The notes under the pieces: model-generated
The model's database searches: none
Told to the model about the DNA's origin: nothing
Seen by the model: the letters and a program-made list of their open reading frames with translations, nothing else
Shown: positions 9,349-18,667 of the stretch, piece by piece
Position numbering within the stretch: position 1 is the stretch's first letter
How the letters are laid out: each line of letters begins with the position of its first letter
DNA from: RFSX01 sp964567435
GTDB lineage: Bacteria > Bacteroidota > Bacteroidia > Chitinophagales > Saprospiraceae
Assembly: GCA_964567435.1 (NCBI GenBank)
Contig: CAZMMQ010000006.1
Coordinates: 1-64,000 of the forward strand
DNA: 64,000 bases
Reading direction: 5' to 3'
Program-made: the position numbers and the translations under genes

Positions 9349-10956
9349 TTACATAGGATCTACTGATGCAGAACCGTCAGCCGGTGGATTGAAGTCCACT
9401 TCCTGTGCTGGCACACCAAAGTAATTTAAGTAGTTGTAATCTATTGTTGCATTTGTATTCAATACACCTGCACCATCAAGAACCCAAGCTCCGCTTCTTC
9501 CACCTCCTTGTGAAACTGGATCTGTCCGGCCCCATCTTCTAGCATCATAGAAAGAAACGCCTCTCAAGAAAAGACCAGTTCTTCTCTCTTTTCTTAATTC
9601 ATCAATAGCTTGACTCATACTTAGACCTGCGCCTGCTACAGCTGCTACCCCAGCATTCTGAGCATCTCTTACTTCATCTATTAGCATTAGTCCGCCTTCT
9701 ACATCGCCTGTATAAATTGCTGCCTCAGCTTGCATAAGAGTATTCTCTTCCCAAGAACCAAAATAGATAACAGGCGCCTCACCAACATTAGCTTGCTCAA
9801 AATATAAGCCTCCGTCACTTACTGTAACTACTTCCCATCTTGATCCATAATGAATACCTCTTCCTCTTGGATTAGGGAAATCAAGCCCAGGATTAAATCC
9901 TTGTTCCATTCTTGTATCACCATCATTAAAATCTTGAATAAGTCTCTCAGAAACAAAATGCCATAGGCCTGCAGCAAATCCGTGAGGGTAGAATCCTCCA
10001 TTTGTAATAGGATCATTGGCTGCTGCGCCTCTTATTTCAAGGAATGGTGTACCTTGTTGCAACCCATCAGCAGCTAAACTTTGTACAGTAGCCCAATCAC
10101 CTGCAGTCATATCAGCAACCTTTGTATTTGCAAGAAGTGTTCTTGCTCTTAGTGTGTTGACAGTCTGCATGAAGGTAGCTATAGTAGGTACTCCATTGAT
10201 TTGGAAAAAATCTGGAATTACTGCAGAAATTACTGTAGCAAAATCTGCTTCATTAGCACTATTCAATTCTGTCAGTGCTAAATCCCAGTTGGCATTTGCA
10301 GCTGTAATCATTTCTGCGTTAGATACAAAGTTAGCATTGACATCAGAAGTCAAAGGTACTTCCTGGTTAGGTGCATCTAGAATAACACCTGCAGAATACA
10401 TAGACCCGATTCTACTGTATGCAAATCCTTTCCAAAAGTATGCCCAACCTCTTAGTGCTGATTTTAATCCATCGCTAACTGTAGATTCACTTATCAGTTG
10501 TAACAACTGATTCTGTACATTATTCAATCTGTACATTGCAGTCCACTCATATCTGAATATATTCAAATCTCCAGTACTTCTGTCGTTTAAAGATGCTAAC
10601 ATTTCTGGCTGAGAATCACCTTGTGGTGGTGGTACTACTGTCCCGTCGTCTAAAGTAACTGATGTAGGTTGATTTGCCCATCTATAACCGAAGTTACCCC
10701 ATGGTGTCCCAATGACATCACCCATAGATTCATGAATAACTTGAACTTGCCACAAGAAATTTGAAGATTCTGCTCCAAATGATGTCTCGAAACCTGATAA
10801 ATAGGTAGACGCAGCAAATCTCAATAGACCATCCTCAGTCGTTAATACTTCTAAGGTTGGTTGGTTTGGATTAACCACTTCAAGACCATCTTCACATGAG
10901 GTAATTCCAAATAGGATACTACATGTAAATAAGAGTCCTAATAATTTATATTTCAT
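9349..10956 (-). CDS. SusD/RagB-family outer-membrane lipoprotein (second pair)
   Basis: Surface lipoprotein of 535 aa, paired with the SusC encoded 29 nt upstream. The signal peptide MKYKLLGLLFTCSILFGITSC ends at the lipid-attached C21 and is followed by EDGLE. The NPNQPT segment just after the signal, the long TPR-like helical body, and the C-terminal RKERRTGLFLRGVSFYDARRWGR segment are standard for the family. It would bind the imported compound at the cell surface and close over the SusC channel. The gene is longer and less acidic than the first SusD, so the substrates probably differ. The transcript ends at the hairpin near 9295. Confidence 0.9.
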   Translation of the reverse strand: MKYKLLGLLFTCSILFGITSCEDGLEVVNPNQPTLEVLTTEDGLLRFAASTYLSGFETSFGAESSNFLWQVQVIHESMGDVIGTPWGNFGYRWANQPTSVTLDDGTVVPPPQGDSQPEMLASLNDRSTGDLNIFRYEWTAMYRLNNVQNQLLQLISESTVSDGLKSALRGWAYFWKGFAYSRIGSMYSAGVILDAPNQEVPLTSDVNANFVSNAEMITAANANWDLALTELNSANEADFATVISAVIPDFFQINGVPTIATFMQTVNTLRARTLLANTKVADMTAGDWATVQSLAADGLQQGTPFLEIRGAAANDPITNGGFYPHGFAAGLWHFVSERLIQDFNDGDTRMEQGFNPGLDFPNPRGRGIHYGSRWEVVTVSDGGLYFEQANVGEAPVIYFGSWEENTLMQAEAAIYTGDVEGGLMLIDEVRDAQNAGVAAVAGAGLSMSQAIDELRKERRTGLFLRGVSFYDARRWGRTDPVSQGGGRSGAWVLDGAGVLNTNATIDYNYLNYFGVPAQEVDFNPPADGSASVDPM

Positions 10957-10985
10957 TATTTATTGTTTTTAATCTTTTATAAATA

Positions 10986-13900
10986 TTAAAATCCAAATCT
11001 TAAAGTTGCAAGGTATGTTCTTGCATTTGGCAATGTGTGCTCATCAAATCCAACAACCAATGGGTTATTAAATGCATTCGATGCCTCTGGATCAAAACCT
11101 GTATAATCAGTTATTGTAAATATGTTAGTACCTGAAAGTGTAAGATTTAAAGAATCAAAGAATGTATCTCCTTTAAATAAACTTCCAATATTTAAGCCAA
11201 CTGCTAAATTCTTCAACCTTATATACGATCCATCCTCAACAAAGTGACTATTCGGGTCTCTTGTGTTGTACAGAGTTTGATAATAGTTAAAGAATGCTTC
11301 TGTCTCACCATTAATTGTAACTGGGTCATCAACTTCAGCATGTACATTATCTCTATAAGTCCACTGTCTAGTTACATTATAAATATCTTGGCCTTGAACC
11401 CAATTAATCTGTGCAGACACTGTCAAGAAATCTGTGATTCTAAAATCATTAATAAAAGACATATTAAAATCTGGAAGTCCAGATCCTAAAATAGATGTCT
11501 CAGGAGAAAGAACCGGTCTTTGAGTCTCTGAATTAACTACATATCCATCTTCAGGAGATATTTCGAATCCAGTCGGATCTTCCAAGATTAAATTGCCATC
11601 AGAATCAGTTTCTGTCAAACTAGTCAATACTTTAGATCCTCTGAAAAGTCCAAGCTCATCTCCTTCATTGATGCTAAAGAATGTAGCAATTGGAATAGAA
11701 TTAGCACCTTCAATATTAGCAACTATTGTTCTTTGTCTAGAGAAATTAGCTGTTAAATCCCATCCAAAATTTCCAGACTCAACAATCGTTGTATTCAGTC
11801 CTAATTGTATACCATTAGATTCAAGATCAATGGTATTATCTAAAATAGATCCTGTTCCTGAAGAAACAGCAACCTCGATTGGTCTAATAACATCATCAGA
11901 TGTTCTATCCCAATAAGTAAAGTTGATACCTAAGAACGGAAGTACGTTAGAATTAGCACCTAATAAAGCAACTGAGGCATCAAATCCAAACTCTAATTCC
12001 TTAGACACTTGTACATTTAAGCCTTCGTTAGGTAATTCAGTTTGCACTCCTAATATTCCTATAGAACCAGCATTCTGTGAAGATAACGTAACAATTCTAT
12101 CAAATGGATCAGGTTGGATTCCTGCTTCACCATATGCAGCTCTTAGCTTAAATTCTGGAATTCTATTCTTAAGGTTTGACCATCCATCCATCTCAGATAA
12201 TCTGAAAAAGATATCACCTCTAGGAAAGAAGAATGCATCAGAACCTCTACCGAATGCTGATGATCTGTCAATTCTAAATCCACCAGAAACTCCAAGCATC
12301 TCATTGAATTCTATTCTTTGGTTTACTAACCAACCGAATGTAACAAAGTTACTTCTAAACTCACTGGCAGTAAATTCACTTGCCGATGGAATAGTAACTG
12401 GCTCAAAAGGAGGCAATTCTGTTCCAATTGCATCAGATCGATCAAATGTTTCAGATCTCCAATCGAAAGCTATATGTGTTGTAGCAGTCAAAGACTTATC
12501 TGTCCCTAATAAAGTGGATAAGTTTGGTCTAAAAAAGGCAGATGCAATAGAATTCTGAGTCACACCTCTGTCAAATCTGTTTTGGATTCTTCCTTGAGTC
12601 GTTCCTGCACCATTTTGTCCACTCGCTGCTGATATAAAGTCTAACTGAAATCTATCTGTCCTGTTAAAGTTAAATCTGTACTCATCATAACCGTACTTAT
12701 AATCAAACTCTAACCAGCTAGTAGGTTCATAATTTAAATTAACTCTCGGAAATAATCTAAAGTTAGATGCATTGAAAAGTACATTTTCTCTTGCATATAG
12801 AGGGTTACTAGAAATTCCTGATGGTGTAGATATTAATATTTCTTCACCATTGACATCATATCTTTGCTCGAAATCTATAAAAGGGAAACTTAGAACGGCG
12901 TTAGCTATATCACCAATTCCACCTCCGTCATTTCCACCTTCTTGTCTTCCAGTATTATTATCAAGAAATATTAAATCAGTCCCAATATTAACATTGAAAT
13001 TTTTAGCTATTTCATATCCCAAATTGAAGCCAAAATTATATCTGTCCTGAGCTCCAAAAAGGATACTTTCCTGATTCGTAAATGATCCTGTAAAGGCATA
13101 TGTAGACTTATCTGCTCCACCTCTTATAGAGACACTTTGTCTATGGTTAAGTGCATTAGATTGGAAAATTTGATCAAATTGATCAAAAAGAGCTTCACTA
13201 TATTGAGAGTTAGTTAAAGAACCAGGTCCTAGTGGAATAGGGTCCGGCCAATTTCCAAACTCATCTGGAGCTAATCTCTCACCATTTGCATCTGTTAGAA
13301 ATCCACCATCACCAGTTTGGCTTGCATGACTATTAGCCTTTCCAAATCCACCTGTTAGTACATTACTAACACCAATTGAAGATTCTATTGAAATCTTTGG
13401 TGGAGTATTTTTCTCACCTTTCTTCGTGAAAATTTGGATCACACCGTTAGCACCTTGAGCACCATAGATTGTTGCTGCTGCTGCACCCTGTACAACCTCA
13501 ACTCTCTCAATATTATTAAGGTCAAGATCAGCTAATCTACTACTCACGGCATTACCATTGACACCGTTGAAGTTGTTATCTGTGTTAAGCTGAACACCAT
13601 CAACCAAAATCATAGGCTGTGTTGATCCTAAAGAGTTAATACCTCTTAAGAGAATGTTGGCCTGTTGTCCTGGTTGTGCATTGGTACTACTGATCCAAGC
13701 TCCTGGTATTTTCCCAGAAAGCGCTGCATCTATAGAGCCACTGCTCAAGGTCGGCAAGTCTTCGGCATTAATAGCTTCTACACTTATCGCTGTCCTTCTG
13801 ACATCAACAGCAGCACCAGTACCAGTGACTACTATTTCTTCTAATAATTCTCCTTCCTGTAGTGTGATGGAGACATCGTTAAGACCAAAAATATCAATTG

Positions 13901-14138
13901 TTTGGGTGTTATAACCCGTGTAACTGACTGTAAGTTCTCTTACATCATCTGGCACACTCAAACTAAAATTCCCATCTATGTCTGTTATTGTTCCAATATC
14001 GGAACCCGACACCAACACATTAGCACCTATCATAGGTAAGCCAGTATTGTCAATGATATTACCACTGACAGTCCTTTGTGCGGAAAGGGAATAAGCAAAC
14101 ATTACTGTAAAAAACAGCAATCCTAATACTTTTTTCAT
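10986..14138 (-). CDS. SusC/RagA-family TonB-dependent receptor (second pair)
   Basis: Outer-membrane transporter of 1050 aa. The signal peptide ends in SLSA before Q21. A carboxypeptidase-like regulatory domain (about 22-105) contains SGNIIDNTGLPMIGANV; a plug (about 110-250) contains NILLRGINSLG, PMILVDGVQL and GAQGANGVIQIFTKKG; a large barrel completes the protein. It shares an almost superimposable N-terminal layout with the first SusC. It is the first gene of a two-gene transcript with susD downstream. The 338-nt leader region upstream contains a long imperfect palindrome with a competing alternative helix, which may control expression. The substrate is unknown. Confidence 0.93.
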   Translation of the reverse strand: MKKVLGLLFFTVMFAYSLSAQRTVSGNIIDNTGLPMIGANVLVSGSDIGTITDIDGNFSLSVPDDVRELTVSYTGYNTQTIDIFGLNDVSITLQEGELLEEIVVTGTGAAVDVRRTAISVEAINAEDLPTLSSGSIDAALSGKIPGAWISSTNAQPGQQANILLRGINSLGSTQPMILVDGVQLNTDNNFNGVNGNAVSSRLADLDLNNIERVEVVQGAAAATIYGAQGANGVIQIFTKKGEKNTPPKISIESSIGVSNVLTGGFGKANSHASQTGDGGFLTDANGERLAPDEFGNWPDPIPLGPGSLTNSQYSEALFDQFDQIFQSNALNHRQSVSIRGGADKSTYAFTGSFTNQESILFGAQDRYNFGFNLGYEIAKNFNVNIGTDLIFLDNNTGRQEGGNDGGGIGDIANAVLSFPFIDFEQRYDVNGEEILISTPSGISSNPLYARENVLFNASNFRLFPRVNLNYEPTSWLEFDYKYGYDEYRFNFNRTDRFQLDFISAASGQNGAGTTQGRIQNRFDRGVTQNSIASAFFRPNLSTLLGTDKSLTATTHIAFDWRSETFDRSDAIGTELPPFEPVTIPSASEFTASEFRSNFVTFGWLVNQRIEFNEMLGVSGGFRIDRSSAFGRGSDAFFFPRGDIFFRLSEMDGWSNLKNRIPEFKLRAAYGEAGIQPDPFDRIVTLSSQNAGSIGILGVQTELPNEGLNVQVSKELEFGFDASVALLGANSNVLPFLGINFTYWDRTSDDVIRPIEVAVSSGTGSILDNTIDLESNGIQLGLNTTIVESGNFGWDLTANFSRQRTIVANIEGANSIPIATFFSINEGDELGLFRGSKVLTSLTETDSDGNLILEDPTGFEISPEDGYVVNSETQRPVLSPETSILGSGLPDFNMSFINDFRITDFLTVSAQINWVQGQDIYNVTRQWTYRDNVHAEVDDPVTINGETEAFFNYYQTLYNTRDPNSHFVEDGSYIRLKNLAVGLNIGSLFKGDTFFDSLNLTLSGTNIFTITDYTGFDPEASNAFNNPLVVGFDEHTLPNARTYLATLRFGF

Positions 14139-14170
14139 ACTATCTGATTTGATTAAAAATTCTAATTCGA

Positions 14171-14280
14171 TAAAAACTACCTTGCTTTACAAGCGTATAA
14201 GAACTAGATTTTATAATCAGAATTTAAAAAGTAAGTAGTTTTTACAATCTGATTATTGATTTAGTTCTTATCCAAAGCGC
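14171..14280. repeat. Imperfect palindrome with a competing helix in the susC leader region
   Basis: Positions 14193-14280 form a long imperfect inverted repeat. The best-matched parts are ATAAGAACTA with TAGTTCTTAT, ATAATCAGA with TCTGATTAT, and TAAAAA with TTTTTA, flanked by GCG/CGC, around a short central loop. A second perfect 10-nt inverted repeat, TAAAAACTAC at 14171-14180 with GTAGTTTTTA at 14235-14244, uses bases of the first helix, so the two folds exclude each other. On the minus strand this lies 33-142 nt before the susC start. No T-run follows, so it is not a plain terminator. The rest of the 338-nt gap (14139-14476) is AT-rich with no other feature seen. Confidence 0.6.
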
Positions 14281-14476
14281 AATAATCCGAGTCCTAAGGT
14301 AACTCAAATTTGTATTGTGCTATAAGAAATCGTTAACTTTTCTTAACAAGACCTTAATTGCATTTTCTACTACGACCGTGAACATCTTATAATTGGTTGG
14401 GTAATAAAAATAAACTATTTAACAGAAATGGACGTAAGAGGCTTATAATCAGTCATTTACATTGTAAATAAAAATT

Positions 14477-15196
14477 TCAACCCAATAACCTTTGGTACAT
14501 GCCAATTGTATTCTGGATACCATAATATAGTGAGTCTGATATCAATGCATGACCAATAGATACTTCAAGTAAATTTGGTACTTCAGAGGCATAATATTTT
14601 AGATTATCAAGATTAAGATCATGTCCTGCATTGACACCTATTCCCAAGGATGAGGCTTTCTTAGCAGCTTGGGTATGTAGATAAACTGCGTCCTTTGGGC
14701 TATTAAGATGGTTTTTGGCATAGTGCCCAGTATAAAATTCTACTCGGTCAGTCCCTGTTTTTGCAGCAAGTTCTACTGCATGAACATCTGCTTCCAGAAA
14801 TAAGGACACCCTTATGCTATGTGACTTGAATCGCTTAATAGCCTTAATCAAAAAATCAGCATGCCTGTCCGTATCCCAACCTTCATTGGAAGTCAACACA
14901 CCTGGAGGATCAGGGACTAAGGTTACCTGATGGGGTACCACTTTACAAACTGTGTCAATAAACTTTGGATTAGGGTAGCCTTCAATGTTAAATTCTGTGG
15001 TAACCACCTCCTTCAAAGGCAATAAGTCATCATATCGGATATGGCGTTCATCAGGTCGTGGATGCACAGTGATTCCATCTGCTCCATATGCTTCACAGTC
15101 CTGCGCAAACTGTACTATGTTAGGTAAATTTTCACCTCGACTATTTCTAATAAGAGCCACCTTATTAATATTAACACTAAGTCTCGTTTTGGTCAT
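14477..15196 (-). CDS. pdxJ: Pyridoxine 5'-phosphate synthase PdxJ
   Basis: Condenses 1-deoxy-D-xylulose 5-phosphate with 1-amino-acetone 3-phosphate to pyridoxine 5'-phosphate, the last ring-forming step of the DXP-dependent vitamin B6 pathway. The 239-aa length is normal. Recognisable segments are LSVNINKVALIRNSRG at the N-terminus, GADGITVHPRPDERHI with phosphate and active-site residues, a central FLEAD, the later VEFYTGHYA, and GINAGHD-type GVNAGHDLNL. It is a single-domain TIM barrel acting in the cytoplasm. It is divergent from cdsA with a 92-nt spacer and has its own promoter-like sequence. Confidence 0.95.
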   Translation of the reverse strand: MTKTRLSVNINKVALIRNSRGENLPNIVQFAQDCEAYGADGITVHPRPDERHIRYDDLLPLKEVVTTEFNIEGYPNPKFIDTVCKVVPHQVTLVPDPPGVLTSNEGWDTDRHADFLIKAIKRFKSHSIRVSLFLEADVHAVELAAKTGTDRVEFYTGHYAKNHLNSPKDAVYLHTQAAKKASSLGIGVNAGHDLNLDNLKYYASEVPNLLEVSIGHALISDSLYYGIQNTIGMYQRLLG

Positions 15197-15243
15197 TTGT
15201 AATATTCTTTAGATGTAATTACTTATTGTAAGTTTGCCACAAT

Positions 15244-15277
15244 CAAAAGTATTGATTTACATTAAGGATTCATCAAA
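15244..15277 (-). promoter_or_regulatory. Candidate promoter of pdxJ
   Basis: On the minus strand the box TACTTTTG (15244-15251) matches the Bacteroidota -7 consensus TAnnTTTG, and TTTG (15274-15277) stands 22 nt upstream as a -33 element, slightly longer than the usual spacing. Transcription would begin about 40 nt before pdxJ. Confidence 0.5.
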
Positions 15278-15288
15278 ACCTACCCAAA

Positions 15289-16086
15289 TTGGCTGAAGGG
15301 CTTAAAAAGAGAATACAAACTGCCATAATCATAGGTATACCGATTTTGTGTATGCTTTTTTTCAGCGACCTAACCAGGTTGGTTTTCCTTTGGTTGCTGA
15401 TCTTGTTGACTCATTTGGAATTTTTGACTCTTCATAAAAAGGAAAGCCCTCAATCTTCTATAATCATACTAAGTTTGCTATCAACTAGCCTGTTGACCTT
15501 TGTTGTATTATATTACAAGCTAAATTTGCCAGTGATTGCCATTGCTGCGGTGGTTTCAACTTTCCTTATTTACTTTCTTTTTTATTCAAAAAATTATGGC
15601 CAAAGAATTAGTCTGGTATCAGTTCATTTTTTTACCACCATTCCAATTTGGACATTAATTACCTTCTATCCAGGTCCAGACTTTAAATATCTGCTCCTTG
15701 GCAGTATCCTGCTTGTGTGGGTTAGTGATATATCTGCCTACTTTGTTGGAAAAAGCATAGGAAAAAGAAAGCTGATGCCATCTGTATCTCCAGGAAAAAC
15801 AAGGGAAGGATTCCTAGGGGCAGGAATGTGTACACTACTTTTTAGTTATATCTTATATGCTTCACTTGGTCATTTTAGTTTCAGCCAATGGACTGGACTT
15901 GGGTTTCTCGTTTGGTTATTCGGTTCTTTAGGGGATCTTGTGGAATCTAAAATGAAACGGATAATTGGAATAAAAGATTCTGGAACTATACTACCCGGGC
16001 ATGGTGGTTTTCTAGATAGATTTGATGGTTTCATTTTTTGTCTGCCTTTTGTAACCTTATTTATTTACCTGACATCTAATTCATGA
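15289..16086 (+). CDS. cdsA: Phosphatidate cytidylyltransferase CdsA
   Basis: Inner-membrane enzyme of 265 aa that makes CDP-diacylglycerol from CTP and phosphatidic acid, the precursor of all bacterial phospholipids. Several hydrophobic helices are followed by the family signature: SDISAYFVGKSIG, SPGKTREGFLG and the C-terminal KDSGTILPGHGGFLDRFDG. The best start is a TTG at 15289, since the first ATG would remove the first helix's positive flank. The stop overlaps the psd start by 4 nt (ATGA), so the two phospholipid genes are translationally coupled. CDP-diacylglycerol made here would also feed the CDP-alcohol phosphatidyltransferase encoded at 58.3 kb. Confidence 0.93.
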   Translation: MAEGLKKRIQTAIIIGIPILCMLFFSDLTRLVFLWLLILLTHLEFLTLHKKESPQSSIIILSLLSTSLLTFVVLYYKLNLPVIAIAAVVSTFLIYFLFYSKNYGQRISLVSVHFFTTIPIWTLITFYPGPDFKYLLLGSILLVWVSDISAYFVGKSIGKRKLMPSVSPGKTREGFLGAGMCTLLFSYILYASLGHFSFSQWTGLGFLVWLFGSLGDLVESKMKRIIGIKDSGTILPGHGGFLDRFDGFIFCLPFVTLFIYLTSNS

Positions 16087-16736
16087 CTTTTCATAAACAG
16101 GGCTATCCAACATTACTATGGACTTTGTTACTCATCATCGTCTTTTCTTATATCACATTCAATTTCATACCATCTCCTTTTTCTTGGGTAATCTATATCC
16201 TGTTAGCTGTTCTTCTAATTATTGTACTTCAATTTTTTAGGAGCCCAAATAGAAAAATAAATCCTGAAGACCATAATAAGGTGTACACTCCAGCTGATGG
16301 AAAAATAGTTGTTATTGAAAAAACTTACGAGACGGAATACTTGAAATCTGAGTGCTGGCAAGTATCTGTTTTTATGTCCCCTCTCAATGTTCATATAAAT
16401 AGGAATCCAGTATCAGGAAAAGTAGAATATTTGAAATACCATTCAGGTAAATATCTAGTTGCATGGCATCCAAAATCTTCTGAAGAGAATGAAAGATTTA
16501 CAACTTGTTATAAAACAAATAATGGTTCTGTTCTAATCAGGCAGATTGCGGGTGCGCTTGCACGACGCATTGTCAATAATTTGAAAGAGCACCAATCTGC
16601 AACACAAAGCCAAGAAATGGGCTTTATAAAATTTGGTTCTAGGGTGGATATATTCCTGCCTCTAGATGCCAACATTGAAGTTACAATGAATCAAATGGTT
16701 AAGAGTCCCATTGATGTAATTGCAACTTTCTCTTAG
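16083..16736 (+). CDS. psd: Phosphatidylserine decarboxylase family protein
   Basis: Converts phosphatidylserine to phosphatidylethanolamine. The 217-aa protein has two N-terminal membrane segments (about 8-50), then the Psd core with YTPADGKI, FMSPLNVHINRNP and a HPKSSEENER loop. The autocatalytic cleavage site, LGST in the classical family, appears as FGSR (KFGSRVDIF), as expected for the short Psd subfamily; the serine would become the pyruvoyl group of the small subunit. It overlaps cdsA by 4 nt. The end of the gene faces hemH with only 3 nt between stop codons. No phosphatidylserine synthase is adjacent. Confidence 0.9.
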   Translation: MTFHKQGYPTLLWTLLLIIVFSYITFNFIPSPFSWVIYILLAVLLIIVLQFFRSPNRKINPEDHNKVYTPADGKIVVIEKTYETEYLKSECWQVSVFMSPLNVHINRNPVSGKVEYLKYHSGKYLVAWHPKSSEENERFTTCYKTNNGSVLIRQIAGALARRIVNNLKEHQSATQSQEMGFIKFGSRVDIFLPLDANIEVTMNQMVKSPIDVIATFS

Positions 16737-16739
16737 GGG

Positions 16740-17759
16740 TTAATTAAGATATGGCTCCACTAAATCTTGAATAGCTTCTATCCACAAAGGGTTGTCATTT
16801 AGGCTTTCGACAAGGTCTAGACTTTCGCCACCCATCTCAAGGAATTCTTCATGATATTCATCACCAATCTCAATGGTAGTTTCTAAGCAATCTGCAACGA
16901 ATGACGGCGAGAATACAAGTAAGTTCTTATATCCTTTCTCATTGAGAGATTTCAAAACATCGGGAGTAAATGGTTCTGTCCACGGGTCCTTTCCTAATCT
17001 GGATTGAAATGCAATTGAATATTTCTCTTTAGGTAATTTTAGTTGCTCTACAATTTTATATGCAGTATCGTAGCATTGCGCCGAATAGCACATTTTATTA
17101 CTTTCATTCAATGTCTTGCAGCAGTTATCTGATTGAAGACAATGATTCTGTGTATCTGCTTTTCTAAGCTGACGCTGAGGAATACCATGAAAAGAAAAGA
17201 GGAAATGATCATACTTTTCTATATCGTATTTCATTGCATTCTCTGCAAAAACTTTAATCAACTTTGGATTATCATGATAAGAGCTGATACTTACAAGTTC
17301 AGGAATTGTATTCCAACTAGAGACGACCCTTATTGCTTCTTCTAAAGCGGAACCAGTACTTGCTGAGGCGTACTGAGGAAATAAAGGAAATATGACAATC
17401 CTATCTACATTTGCATTTTTGAGATTATTTGCAGCTGACTCAATACTTGGATTCTGATATCTCATCCCCAACTCAACAATTATATCTTCGCCGAGTCTTT
17501 CCTGTAATTGATCCTTGACTTTGTAGCCATAATATTTAAGTGGAGAGCCGTTCTCTGTCCAAAGTTCTTTATATAACTTTCCTGATGAACGAGCTCTAAA
17601 TGGGGCTATAATTCCCCTGACCAATACATTTCTAAGCACAGGATTAATATCCAATACTCTTTCATCTAAAAGAAACTGCCTGAGGTAGCGCCGCACGGAA
17701 CCTGTAGAAGGATCATCTGGGGTACCTAGATTTATAAGTAGAACGCCTGTTTTAATCAT
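16740..17759 (-). CDS. hemH: Ferrochelatase HemH
   Basis: Inserts Fe(II) into a porphyrin at the end of heme synthesis. The 339-aa form starting MIKTGVLLINLGTPDD at 17759 is chosen because the family begins with this LxNLGTPD motif; the reading frame stays open 17 codons further upstream but without similarity. Family segments seen: GSPLKYY, GMRYQNPSI, FPLFPQYASASTGSA, the metal-binding FSFHGIPQRQL with the catalytic His, and WTEPFTPDV. Four cysteines (CC, C and C near NCCKTLNESNKMCYSAQC) lie at a place where some ferrochelatases bind a 2Fe-2S cluster; this is only suggestive. Convergent with psd and divergent from surE. Confidence 0.93.
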   Translation of the reverse strand: MIKTGVLLINLGTPDDPSTGSVRRYLRQFLLDERVLDINPVLRNVLVRGIIAPFRARSSGKLYKELWTENGSPLKYYGYKVKDQLQERLGEDIIVELGMRYQNPSIESAANNLKNANVDRIVIFPLFPQYASASTGSALEEAIRVVSSWNTIPELVSISSYHDNPKLIKVFAENAMKYDIEKYDHFLFSFHGIPQRQLRKADTQNHCLQSDNCCKTLNESNKMCYSAQCYDTAYKIVEQLKLPKEKYSIAFQSRLGKDPWTEPFTPDVLKSLNEKGYKNLLVFSPSFVADCLETTIEIGDEYHEEFLEMGGESLDLVESLNDNPLWIEAIQDLVEPYLN

Positions 17760-17893
17760 ATATATTAAGCTGACATTAGAAACGCAAAATGTCACAATTA
17801 GTTTGGCCAATATTAGAAAATAATGATTACTTCATTTGGCACTAAGAATTGATATATGCCATTTACCTATCTTGGGCTGCTAAAGTTAAATGA

Positions 17894-18667
17894 ATGAAAG
17901 CTAGAAAGATACTTGTAACAAATGATGATGGTATTACTTCCCCTGGCATTAAAGCTCTGCTTGAGGTCGCATCAGAATTTGGTGAGCCAATAGTAGTTGC
18001 GCCTGATTCTCCACAGTCAGGGCAGGGACATGCGATCACTATAAATAGGCCAATACGTCTTAAGGAATCCAGTATTTTTTCTGGCATCAAAGCATATGAA
18101 TGTTCTGGAACTCCAGCAGACTGCGTAAAATTGGCTAAGAATGTGCTGCTTAAAGATGAAAAAATAGACCTATGTGTATCAGGAATAAATCATGGGTCTA
18201 ACGCTTCAATCAATATAATATACTCAGGAACAATGTCTGCGGCAATGGAAGCGAGTCTTGAAGGCATTAAATCTATTGGTTTTTCGCTTACTAGCTACTC
18301 TTACAAAGCTTCAATGGAAGGCAGTAAGTACTATGCAAGACTGATTATGAAATCAATGCTCCAATCAGAAGTACCAGACTGCAATTTGCTTAATGTTAAT
18401 ATTCCCGACTTGCCATTGGATGATATAAAGGGAATGAAAATATGCAGGCAAGGAAAAGGAAACTGGGTAGAAGATTTTCTTGAAAATAAGGACCCTAGAG
18501 ATCAACCTTACTATTGGCTAGCAGGAGAATTCCAAACAGAACTTGAAGAAGATACAGACTTATGGGCCTTAAAAAATGGTTATGTCTCAGTAGTACCTGC
18601 TCAGCATGACTTAACGAACTATAAAGTGTTGGATAAGATTAAATATATGGAAAAACAATCTCTATGA
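17894..18667 (+). CDS. surE: 5'/3'-nucleotidase SurE
   Basis: Metal-dependent nucleoside monophosphate phosphatase of 257 aa. The N-terminal ILVTNDDGI carries the Asp pair that binds the divalent metal (D11, D12); PQSGQGHAIT holds the metal-ligand Ser, and SGINHGSN the metal-ligand Asn; YSGTMSAAMEA is also characteristic. SurE proteins act in stationary-phase survival and nucleotide balance. It heads a plus-strand operon: the stop overlaps the next gene by 4 nt, and lpxB follows 8 nt after that. The start ATG is the only one before the conserved motif. Confidence 0.95.
   Translation: MKARKILVTNDDGITSPGIKALLEVASEFGEPIVVAPDSPQSGQGHAITINRPIRLKESSIFSGIKAYECSGTPADCVKLAKNVLLKDEKIDLCVSGINHGSNASINIIYSGTMSAAMEASLEGIKSIGFSLTSYSYKASMEGSKYYARLIMKSMLQSEVPDCNLLNVNIPDLPLDDIKGMKICRQGKGNWVEDFLENKDPRDQPYYWLAGEFQTELEEDTDLWALKNGYVSVVPAQHDLTNYKVLDKIKYMEKQSL

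Noticed and set aside
10016..10510. 164-codon plus-strand frame inside the second susD
   Set aside because: Mirror of the codon bias of the SusD gene; no protein features.
11923..12558. Long open frame of 211 codons on the plus strand inside the second susC
   Set aside because: It is antisense to an intact TonB-dependent receptor gene and has no domain or ribosome-binding signal.
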